The notes under the pieces are model-generated. The model searched no databases and had not been told where the DNA came from. It worked only from the letters and a program-made list of their open reading frames with translations. DNA of 64,000 nt from Pleurocapsa sp. FMAR1 (lineage in GTDB: Bacteria > Cyanobacteriota > Cyanobacteriia > Cyanobacteriales > Xenococcaceae): the NCBI RefSeq assembly GCF_963665995.1, contig NZ_OY762512.1, forward strand, positions 3,968,001 to 4,032,000. Reading direction: 5' to 3'. Both the position numbers and the translations under genes were made by a program. Below are positions 1 through 8,686 of this stretch, in pieces; the first letter of the stretch is position 1, and each line of letters starts with the position of its first letter.

Positions 1-213
1 GCTGGTTTTCCTGATTCAGAAATAGTATCACGGGTTCATGCTGACATTCGGATTGAAGGAGACACTCTTTATATCGAAGACGTGGGCAGTTCTAATGGAA
101 CTTATATAAATCATTCTTCTTTGGTAAGAGGTAATCGCCATCGCCTACGACCAGGCGATCGCATTTCACTAGGAAAAGGAGATTTAGTAACCTTTATCTT
201 TCAACGTAGCTAA
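1..213 (+). CDS. FHA domain protein, C-terminal end (5' truncated by window)
   Basis: The last 70 codons of a gene that begins before the window. The reading shows the core of a forkhead-associated domain: a VSRVHADI segment (the phosphothreonine-contacting S-R-x-H signature), then VGSSNGTYIN and an RLRPGDRISLG strand pair, ending with a phenylalanine-rich last strand and a TAA stop. FHA domains bind phosphothreonine peptides and usually sit at one end of signalling or secretion-linked proteins. Nothing can be said about the missing N-terminus. The domain assignment is strong; the role of the whole protein is unknown. Confidence 0.85.
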   Translation, partial: AGFPDSEIVSRVHADIRIEGDTLYIEDVGSSNGTYINHSSLVRGNRHRLRPGDRISLGKGDLVTFIFQRS

Positions 214-331
214 AATGTCTGGTGAAAAAACAGTATTAATACCATACAAATGAACTAACGGTGCAACATCGATAGAAAGTAAAAGGTAGGGAGTTTCAAC
301 CTATATGAAGCACCTTGAAAACTAAATATTA

Positions 332-514
332 ATGATTACAGCAAAACAAGCACTGAAAGCTTGTATTTTGTCCGAATTTCTAACCTCAAAAGGCTTACCA
401 ATACGGGTATTTCGATATCTAGAAGCTGAAAAGTTAATTCGGATAGAAGCAGGCTTTAGAGACAAACAAATTAGAATTGTTATTAACGAGAATGGAAAAG
501 CAAAATATATCTAA
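332..514 (+). CDS. small DUF6888-like protein
   Basis: A 60-residue soluble protein with no membrane segment or signal. It resembles the small cyanobacterial family I know as DUF6888 (conserved pattern: LPI-x-VFRY in the middle and a C-terminal I-x-x-NG stretch). It overlaps the next ORF by about 23 bases, so the two are likely translated together; DUF6888 and DUF6887 genes are commonly found side by side in cyanobacteria. The function is not known. The family name is from memory and was not checked by search. Confidence 0.55.
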   Translation: MITAKQALKACILSEFLTSKGLPIRVFRYLEAEKLIRIEAGFRDKQIRIVINENGKAKYI

Positions 515-704
515 AACACTAGAAAACATGACGGTTGAGCAACTCAGCCAATACATGAAAGACAACAAAGACAATCATGAAGAGTGGCAAAAAGCTTATG
601 ACCTATTTGCTCAAAAATCTGATTGGCAAGATGCGCCAGAAGGCGCATCCTGGGAGGAACAAAAGCAATTTGTTGAAAATTTTGTTTCTCAAGTAACAGG
701 CTAG
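492..704 (+). CDS. small DUF6887-like protein
   Basis: A 70-residue acidic protein. The open frame extends upstream to a TTG at 477, but the ATG at 492 is the more natural start, and it still overlaps the preceding gene's end (514). The middle reads MTVEQLSQYMKDN followed by a tryptophan-containing helix, the pattern of the DUF6887 family. Overlap with the DUF6888-like gene suggests a two-gene unit whose products act together. No catalytic residues or DNA-binding motif are apparent. Role unknown. Confidence 0.55.
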   Translation: MEKQNISKTLENMTVEQLSQYMKDNKDNHEEWQKAYDLFAQKSDWQDAPEGASWEEQKQFVENFVSQVTG

Positions 705-790
705 TATCATAGTCAAATCCTTATTTCACAAAGAAAATTAAACTATGAATATTTAAAAATCTTGCCAGACAATTAAAATTTGCTTAAGTT

Positions 791-1570
791 TTAGCGGACT
801 GTAAAATCTCTCTGCACAGTTAGGTCTAAGTCGTTGTTGGGATCGATAGAAATTAGCTCTGCTTTGTTTCCTCCCAACAACAGCCCAGCGAGCGCTCCAG
901 CCCCAGCACCTCCAAGGACTTTTAATGCTCCAATATCGCCAAAGATTTCTGATAATACGGCAGCAGCACCACCACCAATAGCAGCACCTTTAAGGATATC
1001 GCCCGCATTTGCGCCTTTTTTGACAGTTTCTGTGCGGGTTATAACATTAGAAATTGCCTCAATGGGTAGGCTTGTACCGTCAGGAAAAATAACCTCATCG
1101 GCAACAAACAATGAGCCAGTTTCATCATTACTAGGTTGAATATTTCCTGAAATCTCGCTACCGTAAGGGATTAAGGTATTTTTTCGACTATCTCGCACAT
1201 TAGCTGCTACCAACAAAGTTACAGGTGTAGTTTCTTTAGGAGTTACTAGAATTTTGTCTTTGTCGTATTCTATGGGAATAACAAAGCCTTCAGGGACGGT
1301 ATTAGACGCACTAGCAGGAAAACGATCGCGTTGTTGGTCATTGTCTCTAGATGGGTTATATTCTCTGTCTCTAGTTGGATAATATTCCCTATTTCTAGGT
1401 GGGTTATATTCCCTGTCTCTAGGTGGGTTATATTCTCTGTCCCTAGTTGGTGTTTGTTCGGGAAAAAGCTGTGCTTGGGCTATATTGGCAAAATTAGCGA
1501 CCGTAGTTAGCGAAATAGCAAGAGTAGTAAAAATAGAGGTGGTTATCTTAGAGTATTTTGCGTTAAACAT
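791..1570 (-). CDS. secreted/envelope protein with octapeptide repeats and a glycine-zipper segment
   Basis: 259 residues. Residues 1-33 form a Sec signal peptide ending in an AQA cleavage site. A run of about five imperfect octapeptides (type DREYNPPR) follows at residues 41-77. The middle has strands around IPYGSEISG and FPDGTSLPI. Near residues 188-235 there is a strongly glycine/alanine-rich hydrophobic stretch typical of glycine-zipper membrane segments. The middle superficially recalls the TrbI/VirB10 C-terminal fold (LIP-x-GS and PDGTS), but no conjugation genes are nearby. Most likely an envelope protein; exact function unknown. Confidence 0.6.
   Translation of the reverse strand: MFNAKYSKITTSIFTTLAISLTTVANFANIAQAQLFPEQTPTRDREYNPPRDREYNPPRNREYYPTRDREYNPSRDNDQQRDRFPASASNTVPEGFVIPIEYDKDKILVTPKETTPVTLLVAANVRDSRKNTLIPYGSEISGNIQPSNDETGSLFVADEVIFPDGTSLPIEAISNVITRTETVKKGANAGDILKGAAIGGGAAAVLSEIFGDIGALKVLGGAGAGALAGLLLGGNKAELISIDPNNDLDLTVQRDFTVR
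1341..1450. repeat. 24-bp tandem repeat inside the coding sequence
   Basis: About five diverged copies of a 24-bp unit (consensus contains TCTCTAGGTGGGTTATATTC) lie in tandem within the minus-strand gene 791-1570. Twenty-four bases equal eight codons, so each unit encodes one octapeptide and copy-number change would not shift the frame. Confidence 0.85.
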
Positions 1571-1721
1571 GACTAGGTAAAAATATTTCTTTGAGAGATT
1601 TAGTTATGAGCAATTGACGCAGAGAGATAAACCATAGTTCCAAATAATTGATTTACAGATAGTAATAGCAGTTGGTAATCCAGTCAGAATCTAAGGTATA
1701 AGTCCAAGCAAAGTAACCTTC

Positions 1722-3932
1722 ATGTTAAAATCCCACCTGCGCTCGAAAAAACCCAAACGCAAGCCAGCAAAACATCGAGCCCATTTTTTTTTAAAGCACA
1801 AAAGACTAATTTTGTTGGTTTTGATTAGCAGTTTAGGCTGGGGGTTTTGGCAGGTTCAAAGCAGTCTGTTTTCCCAGTCGAGAAAAGAACAAGTTGGTTC
1901 AGTATCACCTATAGTTAATTTGCGATCGCTTGCTCCTACTGCTAGAGCTAACCAATTAAAACTTTTGAGTAACGCTGAAGGAAATGGCGATTCTGCTCAA
2001 CAAATAATCATTAACCGTAATCGCGCTCGCTATTTATTAGCTACGGATTTGATTCAACAGCAGCAGGGCAAACTAGCCTTAACTTACCTTCAAGGATTAG
2101 CTGAAGATTACCCGTTGTTACGTCCTCAAATATTATTTAAAACCGCCCAGGCTTATCAGCAAAATAAAGAAGAACAAGCTGCCCAAAGAACTTTAGAAGA
2201 TCTAATCGAAAACTATCCTCGATCGCCGATTACTGCTAATGCTATATCTTTATTAGATGGCGATCGCTCCCAACATCAAGCCCGATTAATTCGGGAATTT
2301 CCCTATCATCCCCTAGCTCAAAAGCTGGCTCGTCAGGGTTTGCAGCAAAATCCTGACCAGTTTAAACTGTTGCTGCTGTTGGCAAAATACAGTCGAGATG
2401 CCGACTTAAATAAAATTCGCGAGCGCCTTGTCTTAGAATACTCAGGAAAATTAACTCCTGAAGACTGGGAAGCGATCGCCAATGGCTACTGGCGAGAGGA
2501 TGAATATCGCAGAGCAGCAGACGCTTACGCTTTTGCTCCTGACACACCCCGCAATCTTTATCGTGTAGCTAGAGGATTTCATCGTAACGGTAATCTGGAT
2601 GCTGCTAGGCTTGGCTATCAAATACTAATTAGTGAATACCATGATGCTAGAGAAGCGGGACAGGCTTTATTATATTTAGCCAGCATTTCTAGTGGTGATG
2701 AAGCGGTAGTTTACTTAGAAAAAGCGATCGCCAAATTTCCTGATGTTGCTCCTGAAGCTTATCGTTCTAAGGCAATTATTCATGAACGTTTCGGCAAGTA
2801 TAAAGCAGCAGCTCAAGCTCGCGATCGGCTATTAAATAAATACGGCGATTCGTCAGCAGCAGTAGAGTATCGCTGCAAAATAGCCCAAGAATTAGCCAAT
2901 AAAGGCAACAAAAAAGATGCTTGGCAGTGGATGCAGCCTGTTGTTAAATCTAACTTAGAACTAGATTTTGCTCCTCAAGCACTTTATCAAACTGGAATTT
3001 GGGCAACCGATCTGGGTAAACCTGCTGCTGCTGAGACAGTCTTTAAAAAGATTATAGGACTATATCCTCAATCCTACTGGGCGTGGCGTTCGGCAATTAA
3101 GCTAAATTGGCAGGTGGGAGACTTTGAGCAAGTACGTTCTCTTAATCCTGCCTTAGATTTGGCTAAAACTTACAGCCCTTTGCCAACGGGTTCTAAAGCC
3201 ATGCAGGAACTGTATTTGTTGGGACAATATCATGATGCTTGGTTACTTTTGCAGTCAGAAATTGAGCAGCATCAACAGCTAACCGTCAATGAGCAGTTTA
3301 GCGAAGGGATATTAAAGCTAGAGCTAGGTCAGTATAGCGCAGGAATGCAGGAAATTTGGGATTTAACCAAGCGCGACGATCCCCAAGAATTAGAACAGTG
3401 GAAAGCTTTGCGTAAAACAACCGCCTACTGGCAGGGTTTATTTCCTTTTCCCTATGAGTCAAAAATTCGCGAGTATGCTCAACAAGAACAAATTAATCCT
3501 TTACTAGTTATTTCAGTAATGCGCAAAGAATCTACTTTTGATCCCAAAATTGATTCGGCAGTCGGGGCAATAGGCTTGATGCAAATCGTGCCACCCACTG
3601 CTAATTGGATAGCAAAACAAATACAGTTGCCCAACTATTCTTTAACTAACCCCGATGACAATATTAAGATTGGTACTTGGTATCTCAAACACAATCACGA
3701 TCGCTATCAAGATAATTCTTTATTAGCAGTAGCTAGCTATAACGCTGGTACTAGTAACGTTAATGATTGGTTGACTAAATACGATCTTAATGATCGCGAT
3801 CGCTTTATAGAGCAAATCCCCTTCCCCGAAACCAAAGATTATGTAGAAGGAGTATTCGGCAACTACTGGAACTATCTACGCTTGTACAATCCCGAAATAC
3901 GCCAAAAAGTTGATAGTTTGGGCAAAAATTAA
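1722..3932 (+). CDS. soluble lytic murein transglycosylase (Slt70-like) with TPR array
   Basis: 736 residues. A basic N-terminus leads into a single hydrophobic segment (about residues 26-46), giving a signal anchor to the periplasm. Residues 95-560 are helical TPR-like repeats forming the superhelical part of Slt70-type enzymes. The C-terminal SLT domain (about 585-715) shows MRKESTFDP with the catalytic glutamate at about residue 603, then GAIGLMQIVP and the ASYNAG motif, all hallmarks of goose-type lysozyme-like transglycosylases. It cleaves the MurNAc-GlcNAc bond of peptidoglycan, leaving 1,6-anhydroMurNAc. It appears monocistronic. All key motifs are present. Confidence 0.93.
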   Translation: MLKSHLRSKKPKRKPAKHRAHFFLKHKRLILLVLISSLGWGFWQVQSSLFSQSRKEQVGSVSPIVNLRSLAPTARANQLKLLSNAEGNGDSAQQIIINRNRARYLLATDLIQQQQGKLALTYLQGLAEDYPLLRPQILFKTAQAYQQNKEEQAAQRTLEDLIENYPRSPITANAISLLDGDRSQHQARLIREFPYHPLAQKLARQGLQQNPDQFKLLLLLAKYSRDADLNKIRERLVLEYSGKLTPEDWEAIANGYWREDEYRRAADAYAFAPDTPRNLYRVARGFHRNGNLDAARLGYQILISEYHDAREAGQALLYLASISSGDEAVVYLEKAIAKFPDVAPEAYRSKAIIHERFGKYKAAAQARDRLLNKYGDSSAAVEYRCKIAQELANKGNKKDAWQWMQPVVKSNLELDFAPQALYQTGIWATDLGKPAAAETVFKKIIGLYPQSYWAWRSAIKLNWQVGDFEQVRSLNPALDLAKTYSPLPTGSKAMQELYLLGQYHDAWLLLQSEIEQHQQLTVNEQFSEGILKLELGQYSAGMQEIWDLTKRDDPQELEQWKALRKTTAYWQGLFPFPYESKIREYAQQEQINPLLVISVMRKESTFDPKIDSAVGAIGLMQIVPPTANWIAKQIQLPNYSLTNPDDNIKIGTWYLKHNHDRYQDNSLLAVASYNAGTSNVNDWLTKYDLNDRDRFIEQIPFPETKDYVEGVFGNYWNYLRLYNPEIRQKVDSLGKN

Positions 3933-3974
3933 CAGTGCGCTCCAGAATGATTGGCTTTGCATCTGGTGGGCAAT

Positions 3975-4445
3975 TTATTTCGATTCGGAATTAATATATT
4001 TCAATATATCGGGATTGCTTTTGTCTATAACATAGACATATCCGAGATCGATCGCTATTCTTCTTCTCAGACCAAGAGTAGGATACAGTGGAGCTCCTAA
4101 TCCCTTAGTAGCGTGTAAATCAGCCGATTTAACCAACTGTAAAGCGACATCTTTCGATAAATTGTTACCGAAGGTATTCAAAACATTAGTGGCACAATCA
4201 TTTTTATACACTTTTTTTAGTTCAGCATTGCGTTTTTCATACGCCAATAAAATTACGTCCAAACAAGCAGCATAATCATAGCTATTATTAAAATCAAAGA
4301 CAAATTTTTTAGCTTGGCTATTTTGGGGTTGAGACTGGGCAAGATTTGCCTGAGCTTTGATTTCAGCGTCAGATGAAATTGATAGAGCTAATGGAATAGC
4401 GAAAGCAATTCCTATTGTTAGTGATACTTGTAAAAGCTTTTTCAT
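3975..4445 (-). CDS. secreted protein of unknown function
   Basis: 156 residues with a clear Sec signal peptide (MKK plus a hydrophobic stretch to about residue 22). The mature part has two cysteines, near residues 62 and 85, which could form a disulfide in the periplasm. The C-terminal half is mixed helix/strand without a motif I recognise. It converges with the lytic transglycosylase gene, leaving a 42-bp gap. Family and function are not recognised. Confidence 0.6.
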   Translation of the reverse strand: MKKLLQVSLTIGIAFAIPLALSISSDAEIKAQANLAQSQPQNSQAKKFVFDFNNSYDYAACLDVILLAYEKRNAELKKVYKNDCATNVLNTFGNNLSKDVALQLVKSADLHATKGLGAPLYPTLGLRRRIAIDLGYVYVIDKSNPDILKYINSESK

Positions 4446-4505
4446 TTTTTGCAGCTAAATAACTATAAATTTAGATTGATTTTGTTACTGGTTTTTCCTA
4501 ATCTC

Positions 4506-4800
4506 TTAATGCGAAAGAAAGCTGGCAACTATTCTATCCGAACTCAGATCGTAATTGAAAAAAAAAGCGAGCGATCGCTCCCACAGTTTAAACGCTTCAC
4601 GAGCCAAGTCTTTAACACAGTCTAAAGACACGATTGCTAGCTGTTGCCGAACAGATTGGCATAGCTAATTCTGCTTTAAGCTGGGTAGGTTCTAAAGCAT
4701 CTATTTGAACTGCAAAACTGGCTAAGCAATCCTTTACTCCACTTTGAAAAATAAGAGCAGAAACATCAACTTCCTCTTCAGCTAACAAGGTATCTTCGTC
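4506..4800 (-). pseudogene. decayed gene fragment, frameshifted and lacking its 5' end
   Basis: Read from 4800 downward, the minus strand gives a protein-like sequence (starting DEDTLLAEEEVDVS, later DALEPTQLKAELAM). Near 4655 the sense reading moves by +1 frame into QSVRQQLAIVSLDCVKD and ends with a TAA at 4506-4508. An in-frame stop lies directly upstream (4801-4803) and there is no start codon. The two halves read smoothly as one helical protein, so this is a gene remnant with a frameshift and a lost 5' end. The family is not recognised. Confidence 0.55.
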
Positions 4801-4823
4801 TTAGCTTAAGTCCCCTAGTTTGT

Positions 4824-5072
4824 TGTATTAATCAAAAAATTCTGCCTACAAAATGCGATCGCGCTATTTAACAAAATCATAATTAGATAGATATTTATCG
4901 TTGACGTGAGGGAACTCTAAATTAAGTACTACAGCTTATTTAGTCTTATGAGTTTTCTGACTCCCCAATGTTCTGAACTAGTCCATAACGTCAACAGCAT
5001 CTTAGATTTAGTAGCAGAATTAAATAAAAATCAGCAAGTTCGAGTTGCCGAAGCCTCTTTGAGCAAGGCGAT
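4824..5072 (+). repeat. source copy of a 250-bp duplicated segment (dynamin promoter and 5' end)
   Basis: This block runs from about 124 bp upstream of the dynamin start to codon 42. It matches the reverse complement of 48895-49146 with scattered substitutions and one 3-bp difference inside the coding part. Both the upstream non-coding DNA and the coding start are conserved between the copies. Confidence 0.9.
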
Positions 5073-7374
5073 CGCGCCTAAGTTTGAAATTGTTTTTGCG
5101 GGGGCATTTAGTGCAGGCAAATCGATGTTGATTAATGCACTCTTGGAACGGGAATTGCTTTATAGTGCCGAAGGACACGCCACAGGCACAGAATGCTACA
5201 TAGAATACGCTGAACCCGAAGCCGAAAGAGTGGTTCTAACTTTTTTGAGTGAAGCAGAAATTAAACAGCAAGCCCTTAGTTTATGCCAGCATTTGGGATT
5301 ATCAGCAAAAGATAATATTAATGAACCAGAAATAATCAATTTACTGCATCAGACTTGTGCTGTAATTATTGAACAAGAAGGCGGTGTAAGTAAGTCAGAA
5401 AGGGCAAAAAAGGCTAATGCTTTAGTTTTACTGCTAAAAGGATTTGCAGCAAATCGCGATCGCATTGATGCTAAGAAAAATAATACTTATTCGATGGAGG
5501 AATTTAATTTCTCTAATTTATCCCAAGCAGCTACTTATGCCAGACGGGGTAGTAATAGCGCAGTATTGACTAAGGTTGAATATTACTGTCATCATCCCCT
5601 TTTAGAAGACGGTAATGTTTTGGTAGATATGCCAGGTATTGACGCGCCTGTAAAAAAAGATGCCGAACTTACCTACAGCAAAATCGAACATCCCGACACC
5701 TCGGCAGTAATTTGTGTGCTTAAACCCGCTTCGGCTGGAGAAATGACTTCAGAAGAAACCGAGTTGATGGAAAAGATGAAATCTAATCTAGGAATACGCG
5801 ATCGCGTTTTTTATGTCTTTAATCGCATCGATCAAACTTGGTATAACGGACAATTAAGACAGCGTTTGGATAGCTTGATTCAAAGTGAGTTTAGAGGTAA
5901 CAAGCGGGTATATAAAACCAGTGGCTTATTAGGATTCTACGGTAGTCAAGTCAAATCTACCAACATCAGCGATCGCTTTGGTTTAAATTCTCTATTTGTC
6001 GAAAGTGTTAAAGGGATTGGGGGAGAGGAAGAAACGCCCCAGTTTGTGAGTGAATTTAATAATTACTGTGCCAACTCAGGTAAACTTACTCGCACGAACT
6101 TTAGAGTATCCGTCAATAGTTACGAAACACAGAATGAAAACTATACTCGCATCCTCAGCGAATTTGGTACGCCCTTAATTGAACAACTGATTGCCGATAG
6201 TGGCATTGAAGAATTTCGTAGTGCGATTAGTCGCTACCTAACCGAAGAAAAACGCCCTCAGCTATTTGCTAACCTAGCTGAAGATCTCAAGCCTATCTGT
6301 AACAACCTTAAACAGCATTACCTCAAGCAACTACAAGAGTTAGATAATCAACCCCATGAGATTGAGGCGATGAAGACTCAGGAGTTGACGCTACTTAACC
6401 AAAGGCTACAGGTAATTGGTAAAGAATTCTCGCAACATTTAGAAAATGAAGTAAATTCCATCGTTACCAATCAAAATTCTGAATTTGAATCAGACTTTCA
6501 AAAACTTAAAGCGCAAATGGTAAGTCGTCTTGATGAACTCCTGCAAACCTTTTCCGTACAGGGTGCTTATAGTCGCGCTACTTTATCCCATCCCCGTAAT
6601 GCAACCGCGCCTCTTATTGCTGTGTTGGTAGAAGCTTTGTACTACTTGGCTAACGAACTTGAGGTTATTTTAGTTGCAGCATCACAGGTGTTAGTTCAAA
6701 ACTTTTGTCAGCGTTTGAGCGATCGCTTTAAACAACAAGAATATTACCGTCAACTGGATCGTTTACTGGGTGAAGATACTGGTATTCAAACAGAATTAAA
6801 AGAATTAGAAGCTAAATTAATTCATGCCCTAGTTAGTGAAGCCAAAACAGAATGCGATTGCTATGTTCGGGAAAGCCCACGCTTTTATGATGAAGGAACG
6901 TTTTCTATCTATCAGTTTCGTCAGACATTACAGCAGACTTCTCAAGGTTATGACTGCGCCAGCATGGTTGAAGCCGAACCTGCTATCCGTCAGCTATTAA
7001 AGTTAGATTTTGAACCAAAAGTTTCCACCACAATTCGTCGCAATTTCCGTCAAACAATCAACCAAACTATCAAAACCCAATTGTTACCAATGGCGCAACA
7101 ACAAGCAGAGAAAATCTTACAATATTATCCCCAAGCAAGAGCATTTCTAGAACAAACTTTGGAACAGGAAGCTATTGCTAAAATTGCTCTCAATCAGAAT
7201 TTACAGTTAGAAGTAAAAGAGAAAATAAAACAGTATAACCAGTCAGTAAATGGCTTGAACGAATGCTTGCGATCGCTCCAATTATTTGACCATCAATTAC
7301 CAGTTATTGATCGACAAGAAATAGGTGTAAATATTGACTCAGTTAATACACAGCCCAATCATGCAAATGAATAG
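4948..7374 (+). CDS. bacterial dynamin-like GTPase
   Basis: 808 residues. All GTPase motifs are visible: P-loop GAFSAGKS (residues 52-59), switch I threonine in GHATGT (about 76-81), G3 DMPGID (227-232) and G4 NRID (292-295). Long helical stalk regions follow, and a hydrophobic stretch at about 549-580 could be the membrane-inserting paddle. Bacterial dynamin-like proteins remodel or fuse membranes on GTP hydrolysis; cyanobacterial ones have been linked to thylakoid and plasma membrane upkeep. KGK-domain genes follow downstream. The promoter and first 125 bp of this gene are duplicated at 48895-49146. Confidence 0.88.
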   Translation: MSFLTPQCSELVHNVNSILDLVAELNKNQQVRVAEASLSKAIAPKFEIVFAGAFSAGKSMLINALLERELLYSAEGHATGTECYIEYAEPEAERVVLTFLSEAEIKQQALSLCQHLGLSAKDNINEPEIINLLHQTCAVIIEQEGGVSKSERAKKANALVLLLKGFAANRDRIDAKKNNTYSMEEFNFSNLSQAATYARRGSNSAVLTKVEYYCHHPLLEDGNVLVDMPGIDAPVKKDAELTYSKIEHPDTSAVICVLKPASAGEMTSEETELMEKMKSNLGIRDRVFYVFNRIDQTWYNGQLRQRLDSLIQSEFRGNKRVYKTSGLLGFYGSQVKSTNISDRFGLNSLFVESVKGIGGEEETPQFVSEFNNYCANSGKLTRTNFRVSVNSYETQNENYTRILSEFGTPLIEQLIADSGIEEFRSAISRYLTEEKRPQLFANLAEDLKPICNNLKQHYLKQLQELDNQPHEIEAMKTQELTLLNQRLQVIGKEFSQHLENEVNSIVTNQNSEFESDFQKLKAQMVSRLDELLQTFSVQGAYSRATLSHPRNATAPLIAVLVEALYYLANELEVILVAASQVLVQNFCQRLSDRFKQQEYYRQLDRLLGEDTGIQTELKELEAKLIHALVSEAKTECDCYVRESPRFYDEGTFSIYQFRQTLQQTSQGYDCASMVEAEPAIRQLLKLDFEPKVSTTIRRNFRQTINQTIKTQLLPMAQQQAEKILQYYPQARAFLEQTLEQEAIAKIALNQNLQLEVKEKIKQYNQSVNGLNECLRSLQLFDHQLPVIDRQEIGVNIDSVNTQPNHANE

Positions 7375-7442
7375 TATAGTAACTCTTTTGAGGATATTTG
7401 CCAAATAAAAGTAGATAACACCAATCCAAATTAAACAATAAA

Positions 7443-7820
7443 ATGACAAATTCCAGTATTGATTTAAAACCAAATGAACATTTGAGTAGCTGCGATAATC
7501 GAGACGTTATTTCTTTTGATTCAAGAGATCCTATTTATATTAGTAAATTATTTGCTCTTGTTAGATCAGCATTTGAAGGTCACATTATTTATTATATAAG
7601 TAATTCTATTACCCAAAAGTTAGCAAACAAATGTGATGCAAAACTATGGTTTGAAGATGGAGAAAAGTGTGAAATTCTTAAAGCTACTTCTTCAGGATGG
7701 AAAACAGGAAAAATGAAGTTAAAAATTAATATATCTTTAGAATTTATTTCCGATCAACCTGAACAAGATAAATCACCTCTTGATGATGTTCGTCAAGAAT
7801 TTAATCAAAGTAACTCATAA
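7443..7820 (+). CDS. KGK-domain protein (first of three)
   Basis: 125 residues. The C-terminal part carries the pattern W-K-x-GK followed by alternating hydrophobic residues and an acidic D-x-PE segment, which defines the cyanobacterial KGK family; here the motif is TGK instead of KGK. The tail ends with a P-LDD-VRQE peptide shared with the two paralogues downstream. A histidine/tyrosine-rich central segment (HIIYYI) is unique to this copy. It lies 68 bp after the dynamin stop and could be in the same transcript. KGK-domain function is not known. Confidence 0.75.
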   Translation: MTNSSIDLKPNEHLSSCDNRDVISFDSRDPIYISKLFALVRSAFEGHIIYYISNSITQKLANKCDAKLWFEDGEKCEILKATSSGWKTGKMKLKINISLEFISDQPEQDKSPLDDVRQEFNQSNS

Positions 7821-7873
7821 CTTCAAGGAGAATAACCAAACTATAGATTAGGAAATCTAAAATATTTCTTAAA

Positions 7874-7901
7874 TCTCTTTGCGTCTTTGCGTCTCTGCGC
7901 G
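7874..7901. repeat. short GCGTCTTT-type dispersed repeat
   Basis: The tract has three imperfect units of about 8-9 bp around TTTGCGTC. Related tracts are common between genes in cyanobacteria. Here it lies directly before a KGK-gene remnant, in the place where the rest of that gene would be. Confidence 0.6.
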
Positions 7902-7909
7902 AAATAAAT

Positions 7910-7963
7910 AATAGTCCAAATTCTCTAGATGATATTCGTAATCAAATAGATACTGCTAACTAA
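7910..7963 (+). pseudogene. C-terminal relic of another KGK-domain gene
   Basis: The frame encodes NSPNSLDDIRNQIDTAN and a TAA stop. It matches the conserved C-terminal tail (S-LDDIRQ) of the flanking KGK proteins, especially the one ending at 8684. The body of the gene is missing and is replaced by unrelated sequence that includes the GCGTCTTT repeat. This shows that the array once had at least four members. Confidence 0.7.
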
Positions 7964-7989
7964 TAATCCAAACAAAGGAGTAATTAATA

Positions 7990-8277
7990 ATGGAAGAAGC
8001 AAATAAATTTATCAATGGCGATGAAGTAATTTCAATTAATGATAAAGAAAATAATGTTTTAATTAATCATCATACTTATAAAGCTGAAGAGTTTTTAAGT
8101 AGACTAGGCAAACACATTGACCGTAATAAGAAAGAGATATGGATTGACAAAGGAGTGCCTTGTAAAATGCTATCTCCCAATCAACAATGGCAAAAAGGTA
8201 AAATAAAGATCTGTTTACAGTTTATTCCCGATCGACCAGAATCAATGCTGGATGACATTAGACAAGAAAATCAGTAG
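7990..8277 (+). CDS. KGK-domain protein (second of three)
   Basis: 95 residues, the shortest copy. It has an ATG behind a strong ribosome binding site (AAAGGAG at 7974-7980). The motif WQKGK is followed by IKICLQFIPDRPE and the tail MLDDIRQE. The N-terminal half has alternating hydrophobic and charged residues (DEVISINDKENNVLI) aligned with the same region of the third copy. Same-strand tandem arrangement with 35 bp to the next copy supports co-expression. Function unknown. Confidence 0.8.
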   Translation: MEEANKFINGDEVISINDKENNVLINHHTYKAEEFLSRLGKHIDRNKKEIWIDKGVPCKMLSPNQQWQKGKIKICLQFIPDRPESMLDDIRQENQ

Positions 8278-8312
8278 AAGTATTATTTATATAATTTATC
8301 AGAATTATTAAG

Positions 8313-8684
8313 ATGAACTCAGAAATTAATTTCAAGCAAATGGAACATGAAGACTCTAATGCGGTTGTTTCTTTTAATAATGGAACGACATTTAAAGTCT
8401 GTAAGTTTATGGAAAATATAAACACTTTTTTTAGACAATTAATACTCAATGAGTTACAAGAAAAATTAAGACAGGCTGGTTTAGGAACTCCTCCTCGCGT
8501 TAATACTTGGAATACAGGTGTTGATGCCGAAATTTTAGAACCTAAATCTGGAGAATGGAAAAAAGGCAAGGTAAGAATGAGAGTAATTTTAGAATTTTGT
8601 CCTGATGAACCAGAAGATGCAACAATTAATAACGTTCAACAAAACAGCAATTCTTTAGATGACATCCGTCAGACCATTTCTTAA
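8313..8684 (+). CDS. KGK-domain protein (third of three)
   Basis: 123 residues with the canonical signature W-KKGK-V followed by a hydrophobic strand and CPDEPED, then a flexible asparagine-rich linker and the tail SLDDIRQT. The N-terminal strand pair (AVVSFNNGTTFKVCKF) aligns with the other copies. The HNH nuclease gene starts two bases after this stop codon, so the two are almost certainly co-translated. Confidence 0.82.
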   Translation: MNSEINFKQMEHEDSNAVVSFNNGTTFKVCKFMENINTFFRQLILNELQEKLRQAGLGTPPRVNTWNTGVDAEILEPKSGEWKKGKVRMRVILEFCPDEPEDATINNVQQNSNSLDDIRQTIS

Positions 8685-8686
8685 CA

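Noticed and set aside
834-1139. Plus-strand 101-codon frame
   Set aside because: It lies wholly opposite the secreted-repeat gene at 791-1570, is alanine/proline-rich through the glycine-zipper codons and has no ribosome binding site; a shadow.
1341-1450. CRISPR-like array
   Set aside because: The 24-bp units are directly joined with no spacers and code for in-frame octapeptides; no cas genes are near. It is a coding tandem repeat.
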